Shown here piece after piece: positions 5,277 through 8,191 of a stretch of DNA of 8,191 nt; positions within the stretch are counted from its first letter, which is position 1, and every line of letters begins with the position of its first letter. Source of the stretch: Blastocatellia bacterium (GTDB taxonomy: Bacteria > Acidobacteriota > Blastocatellia > Pyrinomonadales > Pyrinomonadaceae); assembly GCA_013695495.1 (NCBI GenBank), contig JACDAK010000167.1, forward strand, positions 1-8,191, in the 5' to 3' direction. The position numbers and the translations under genes were made by a program. The notes beneath the pieces were generated by a model that did not search any database, had not been told where the DNA came from, and worked only from the letters and a program-made list of their open reading frames with translations.

Positions 5277-7345
5277 TTCAGCCTCGCACCGATACTAACA
5301 TCCTCAAGAAAAGTCGCGATCGCCGGCGAGTCCTCTTCCGTAAACGACGCAGCACATATCATTCCTTGCGATTCGAGCCCTCGCATTTTTCGCGGCTTGA
5401 GGTTTGCGACCACGACAACCTTTCTGCCGATGAGCTTCTCCGGATCATAATATTCCGCAAGGCCGGCTAGGATCTGTCGTGGCTTCTCTTCGCCGAGATC
5501 AACTTCAAACCTCAAGAGCTTGTCGGCGTTCGGTATTCGCTCGGCGACCTTGATCTCGCCGACACGAAGCTCGACTTTAAGAAAGTCGTCAATGAAAATG
5601 AAATCCTTTTCAGCCCCTTCGGCTGCATCTGCAGCCGTGACTTCCGCCGCTTGAGCCACCGGAGCCTGCTCACCTACTTCAGCTTTGTTTACGTTAATTT
5701 CGTTCATAACCTTAATCCTATCAATTCGTGGAAAGATCCCTTCTGCCTCACCGATCGCTGAACCGGCATAAAGTCCTCCCCAAGCTAGATCCACCGGATC
5801 GAACCGCGCGGCGTCTCCGGTCAAACCCAATTGTCGCCAAATCTTCCCCGTCGATTCCGGCATGATGGGATGAAGCATCACCGCCAGCCAGCGAAGCGTC
5901 TCAGCCGATCTGTACAGAACGGCGTTCAGGGTTTCTGTTTGAGTCTCGTCTTTTGCGAGTACCCAAGGTTTCGAATCCGAGATCAGCTTGTCCGTTTTTG
6001 CAATTACGGCCCACACGGTTTCGAGCGCCAGACTGAACTCATATCGGTCCATCCGCCGCACGAACTCGTCCCTTGCGTGCTCGATGGTCGAGACGATGTC
6101 CTGACCATCGGGGTCGATTCCGGCCCGCCGGGCAAGAAGGTAATTCTTTTCCTCGATCTTGCCATGTGGGATTTTACCGCCTCGATATTTATCGATCATC
6201 GAGATTGTCCGGCTAAGCAAATTTCCAAGCCCGCTCGCGAGATCTGCATTCACCCGCTCGATGAGACTCTCATATCCGAACTTTCCGTCCTGCCCAAATG
6301 CCATCTCGCGCAGCAGAAAATAGCGAAGAGCATCGGTCTGAAAATGCTGATGTAACACCTCAACTTCTATCGCATTCCCCAATGTTTTCCCCATCTTCCG
6401 ACCGGCCGAGTCCAACCACATGCCATGAGCATAAACAGTTTGTGGCAGCGGAAGCCCGGCGGCCTTCAAGAATGAAAACCAATAGATCGTGTGAAACCTG
6501 AGAATGTCTTTGCCCACGAGGTGCATCGCATTTCCCCAGAACTTCTCAAATCCCGTTGCATCGTCATAGTCGCTGCCGTAGCCCAGCGCTGTAATATAGT
6601 TCGAAAGGGCATCAACCCAAACATACATCACATGCCCGTCGTCCTCTGGCACCGGCACGCCCCAAGCGACTGATTTACTCTCCCGACTGATCGAAAGATC
6701 CTGCAACCCGCGTTTTATGAATGAGATAACCTCGTTGCGCCGAGAAATCGGTTGAACTAAATCGTTGTTGTTCTCGATCGATTCCAACAGGAATTCTTCA
6801 TAATCAGACAGGCGGAAAAAATAGCTCTCCTCGGAAACCCGGTCCAGTGCGCGTTCGTGCACCGAGCAAAACGGCACATCCCCGCCCTCCGGTGTATAAA
6901 ACTCTTCCTCGGCTTTGTATGCGGCGCAGGGAGCGCAGAACCATCCCTGGTAGTGCCCCTTATAAACATTGTCCCGGCCTTTGGGTGATTTACCCGCTGC
7001 CATCTTCCGCCAAAAATTCTGCGCCGCTTCATAGTGGAACGGTTCAGTGGTTCGCATGAAGATGTCGTAGCCACCGGACTCCGGCCCGAGCCCGAACTCC
7101 GAAAACATCTTCTTAAGCTCTCCCGCGATGTGATCCACCTGTTCTTTCGGTGTCCGCCCCACCTTGTCTGCGGCACGTTGGATGTTTATTCCGTGTTCAT
7201 CTGTGCCTGTAAGAAAATGGACCTCAAAACCGCGCTGCTCCTTATATCTATGCAAGACGTCAGCAACGATCGTCGTGTAAAGATGCCCAAGATGCGGAAG
7301 GCTGTTGGCGTAATAGATCGGGGTGGTTATGTAGAATGTCTTCAT
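5273..7345 (-). CDS. metG: Methionyl-tRNA synthetase with C-terminal tRNA-binding domain
   Basis: This enzyme charges tRNA-Met and initiator tRNA with methionine in the cytosol. From the ATG at 7345-7343 the protein is 690 residues and opens MKTFYITTPIYYANSLPHLG, the standard class I MetRS N-terminus. Landmarks in order: HLGH signature (18-21); TGTDEHG (46-52); a one-knuckle zinc site of Thermus type with Cys137, Cys140, Cys160 and His163; VWVDALSNY (242-250); HLVGKDILRFH (275-285); a KMSKS-loop variant KMGKT (317-321) followed by LGN; an anticodon-binding helical domain around 365-530 with KPWVLAK (459-465) and HPIMPE (492-497); an Ala/Glu-rich linker (about 550-580); and a C-terminal EMAP-II/Trbp111-type OB fold (582-690) with VELRVGEI, NADKLL, VVVANLKPRKMRGLESQGMI. 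The C-terminal domain aids dimerisation and tRNA binding. An in-frame GTG at 7390 would add 15 residues, but these are encoded by terminator sequence and lack family similarity, so I reject it. The gene begins the six-gene cluster. Confidence 0.97.
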   Translation of the reverse strand: MKTFYITTPIYYANSLPHLGHLYTTIVADVLHRYKEQRGFEVHFLTGTDEHGINIQRAADKVGRTPKEQVDHIAGELKKMFSEFGLGPESGGYDIFMRTTEPFHYEAAQNFWRKMAAGKSPKGRDNVYKGHYQGWFCAPCAAYKAEEEFYTPEGGDVPFCSVHERALDRVSEESYFFRLSDYEEFLLESIENNNDLVQPISRRNEVISFIKRGLQDLSISRESKSVAWGVPVPEDDGHVMYVWVDALSNYITALGYGSDYDDATGFEKFWGNAMHLVGKDILRFHTIYWFSFLKAAGLPLPQTVYAHGMWLDSAGRKMGKTLGNAIEVEVLHQHFQTDALRYFLLREMAFGQDGKFGYESLIERVNADLASGLGNLLSRTISMIDKYRGGKIPHGKIEEKNYLLARRAGIDPDGQDIVSTIEHARDEFVRRMDRYEFSLALETVWAVIAKTDKLISDSKPWVLAKDETQTETLNAVLYRSAETLRWLAVMLHPIMPESTGKIWRQLGLTGDAARFDPVDLAWGGLYAGSAIGEAEGIFPRIDRIKVMNEINVNKAEVGEQAPVAQAAEVTAADAAEGAEKDFIFIDDFLKVELRVGEIKVAERIPNADKLLRFEVDLGEEKPRQILAGLAEYYDPEKLIGRKVVVVANLKPRKMRGLESQGMICAASFTEEDSPAIATFLEDVSIGARLK

Positions 7346-7348
7346 TCT

Positions 7349-7401
7349 GAAAAAAGAAAAAGTGTAGCGTGTAAAGCGGAATTTATCCACACGCTACACT
7401 T
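7349..7401 (-). terminator. Intrinsic terminator after the M28 gene, abutting the metG start
   Basis: On the minus strand a perfect 13-bp inverted repeat (AAGTGTAGCGTGT at 7401-7389 and ACACGCTACACTT at 7372-7360) encloses a 16-base loop. It is followed directly by TTTCTTTTTTC (about 7359-7349, joining the last Ts of the stem). This is a textbook Rho-independent terminator for transcription coming from the M28 peptidase gene, whose stop codon is 20 bases upstream of the stem. No T-tract follows the stem on the plus strand, so it acts in the minus direction only. Only three bases separate the T-tract from the metG ATG. Confidence 0.88.
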
Positions 7402-7406
7402 CTATA
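7401..7406 (-). promoter_or_regulatory. metG: Possible -10 box for metG (weak)
   Basis: TATAGA on the minus strand at 7406-7401 overlaps the foot of the terminator stem and matches TATAAT in its first four positions. No good -35 element is found 16-18 bases upstream (GGCTTT or neighbours). If it is used, transcription would begin near 7394, inside the first stem arm, so metG mRNA could not form the complete terminator hairpin. It is offered only because metG needs some way past the terminator. Confidence 0.2.
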
Positions 7407-7421
7407 CCGTTTAATGGAAGC

Positions 7422-8191
7422 TCAAAGCCCCATTCGCTTCTTGTCCGCGCCGGAAAATTCGTCTGTCTCGAGATATCTCGGCATCGCCGGAGCGTTTGCT
7501 ATCCTGACCCCCAATGCCAGACCGATTTCCGCATTCTGGATCATTGCGTCGACGTCCCACCAATCGTAATACTGATCAGACGGCTGGTGATAGTAATTCG
7601 CGGTATAATCGCGGAAAAACGTAAGTGCTTCACCGATCAAAGGTTTCACGAAGTCGTCGCCATGCCGCAGGGAAAGCGCGGGCACTCCCGCCTTCGCGAA
7701 CGGAAAGTGATCTGAGCGGAAGAAGAAACCCTGCTCAGGACGCTTATCCCCTTCAAGCATTAGTTTCCGCTCGTCCGCAAACTCTTCAACGATTGCCCCT
7801 AGTGTCGAGCGTTCAGCACCAAGAGCCGAAAAATTCCTTGTTCTGCCGAAGAAATTCACGCCGTCGATATTCACGTTACCAGCGATCCGGTTCAAAGGGA
7901 TCAGCGGATTCGCGGCAAAGTACTCCGCACCGAGCAAGCCCTGCTCTTCCGCGGTCGGGAATAAAATAAAGATTGAACGTTTCGGCCGCTGTCTCACCGG
8001 CATCTTGGCAAATATCTCACCTATACCGAGCACGGCGGCCACGCCTGAAGCGTTATCGTACGCTCCGTTGTAGATGCGATCGCCCGTTTTATCCGGTTCG
8101 CCTATTCCGAGATGATCCCAGTGTGCCGTATAGATCACATATTCATTCTTAAGTTTTGCGTCGCTTCCTTCTATCATCCCAACGATATTCG
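7422..8191 (-). CDS. M28-family zinc metallopeptidase (aminopeptidase), N-terminus outside window
   Basis: The open frame enters from the right edge and ends at TGA 7424-7422, giving 256 complete codons. The methionine at 8177 is probably internal: the four codons before it (Asn-Ile-Val-Gly) continue the family's typical NVIG-x-x-x-GSD strand. Numbering from that Met, all two-zinc ligands and the catalytic acid of M28 are visible: His19 in TAHWDHLG, Asp41 in YDNASGVAAV, Glu77/Glu78 in TAEEQGLLGAEYF, Asp105 in NIDGVN, and His197 in YYHQPSDQYYD. RSDHFPFAKAGVPAL (154-168) is also typical of the family. M28 enzymes remove N-terminal residues from peptides, and in Gram-negative bacteria they are usually exported. 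A signal peptide and perhaps a PA domain would lie in the missing N-terminal part. The substrate cannot be assigned. The gene ends upstream of a strong terminator and so is probably the last gene of its own unit. Confidence 0.93.
   Translation of the reverse strand, partial: NIVGMIEGSDAKLKNEYVIYTAHWDHLGIGEPDKTGDRIYNGAYDNASGVAAVLGIGEIFAKMPVRQRPKRSIFILFPTAEEQGLLGAEYFAANPLIPLNRIAGNVNIDGVNFFGRTRNFSALGAERSTLGAIVEEFADERKLMLEGDKRPEQGFFFRSDHFPFAKAGVPALSLRHGDDFVKPLIGEALTFFRDYTANYYHQPSDQYYDWWDVDAMIQNAEIGLALGVRIANAPAMPRYLETDEFSGADKKRMGL

Noticed and set aside
5831..6355. 174-codon plus-strand open frame opposite metG
   Set aside because: It is antisense to a fully conserved MetRS region, its translation has no recognisable domain, and no promoter or ribosome binding site was seen. 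The same applies to the plus-strand frames at 3317-3691, 3733-4104, 4509-4868 and 7034-7414.
6757..7176. 139-codon minus-strand open frame in another frame within metG
   Set aside because: It lies inside the MetRS zinc-knuckle and catalytic coding region, which is clearly the true frame; the alternative translation is Arg/Ser-rich and has no family features.
7346..7390. GTG start giving a 705-residue MetRS
   Set aside because: The extra 15 residues are encoded by the terminator loop, second arm and T-tract, and MetRS proteins typically begin at the MKTFYITTPIYY position.
8175..8177. ATG as the true start of the M28 peptidase
   Set aside because: The frame is open to the window edge and the upstream codons (Asn-Ile-Val-Gly) continue a conserved strand of the family; a protein starting here would lack the export signal and begin inside the catalytic domain.

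Overview
The window is an ordinary-looking bacterial chromosome segment of about 50% GC. Every gene I can support lies on the minus strand. No rRNA, tRNA, CRISPR array, insertion sequence, phage or plasmid signature was seen. The gene content (long-chain prenyl diphosphate synthase, YajQ, a T. thermophilus-like MetRS, a secreted M28 peptidase, a secreted LVIVD-repeat propeller, a HARE-HTH protein), the moderate GC and the weak Shine-Dalgarno sequences suggest a Gram-negative, non-proteobacterial lineage. Acidobacteriota of the Blastocatellia type is my best guess, but this is an inference from general style with no marker-gene proof.

Layout in the direction of transcription (right to left): (1) 8191-7422, the C-terminal part of an M28-family metallopeptidase whose N-terminus lies outside the window. 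(2) 7401-7349, a strong intrinsic terminator (13-bp perfect stem plus T-tract) whose T-tract ends three bases before the metG start codon. (3) 7345-1033, six closely packed genes that look like one transcription unit: metG; a secreted two-domain protein of unknown function that overlaps metG by ATGA; a TatD-family hydrolase; YajQ; a long-chain polyprenyl diphosphate synthase; and a coiled-coil plus HARE-HTH protein. Gaps inside the cluster run from a 4-base overlap to 40 bases. (4) 1032-905, a 128-bp gap carrying a good sigma70-type promoter. (5) 904-1, the N-terminal 301 codons of a secreted LVIVD-repeat beta-propeller protein that runs off the left edge.

metG followed by a TatD-family gene is a recurrent bacterial neighbourhood. 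The rest of the cluster mixes translation, isoprenoid synthesis, nucleic-acid processing and a possible DNA-binding protein, so it reads as a housekeeping operon and not as a dedicated new system. The points most worth a second look are the terminator pressed against the metG start, the tandem-domain secreted protein coupled to metG, and the HARE-HTH protein at the end of the cluster. I found no convincing evidence of an undescribed defence, mobile or biosynthetic system.
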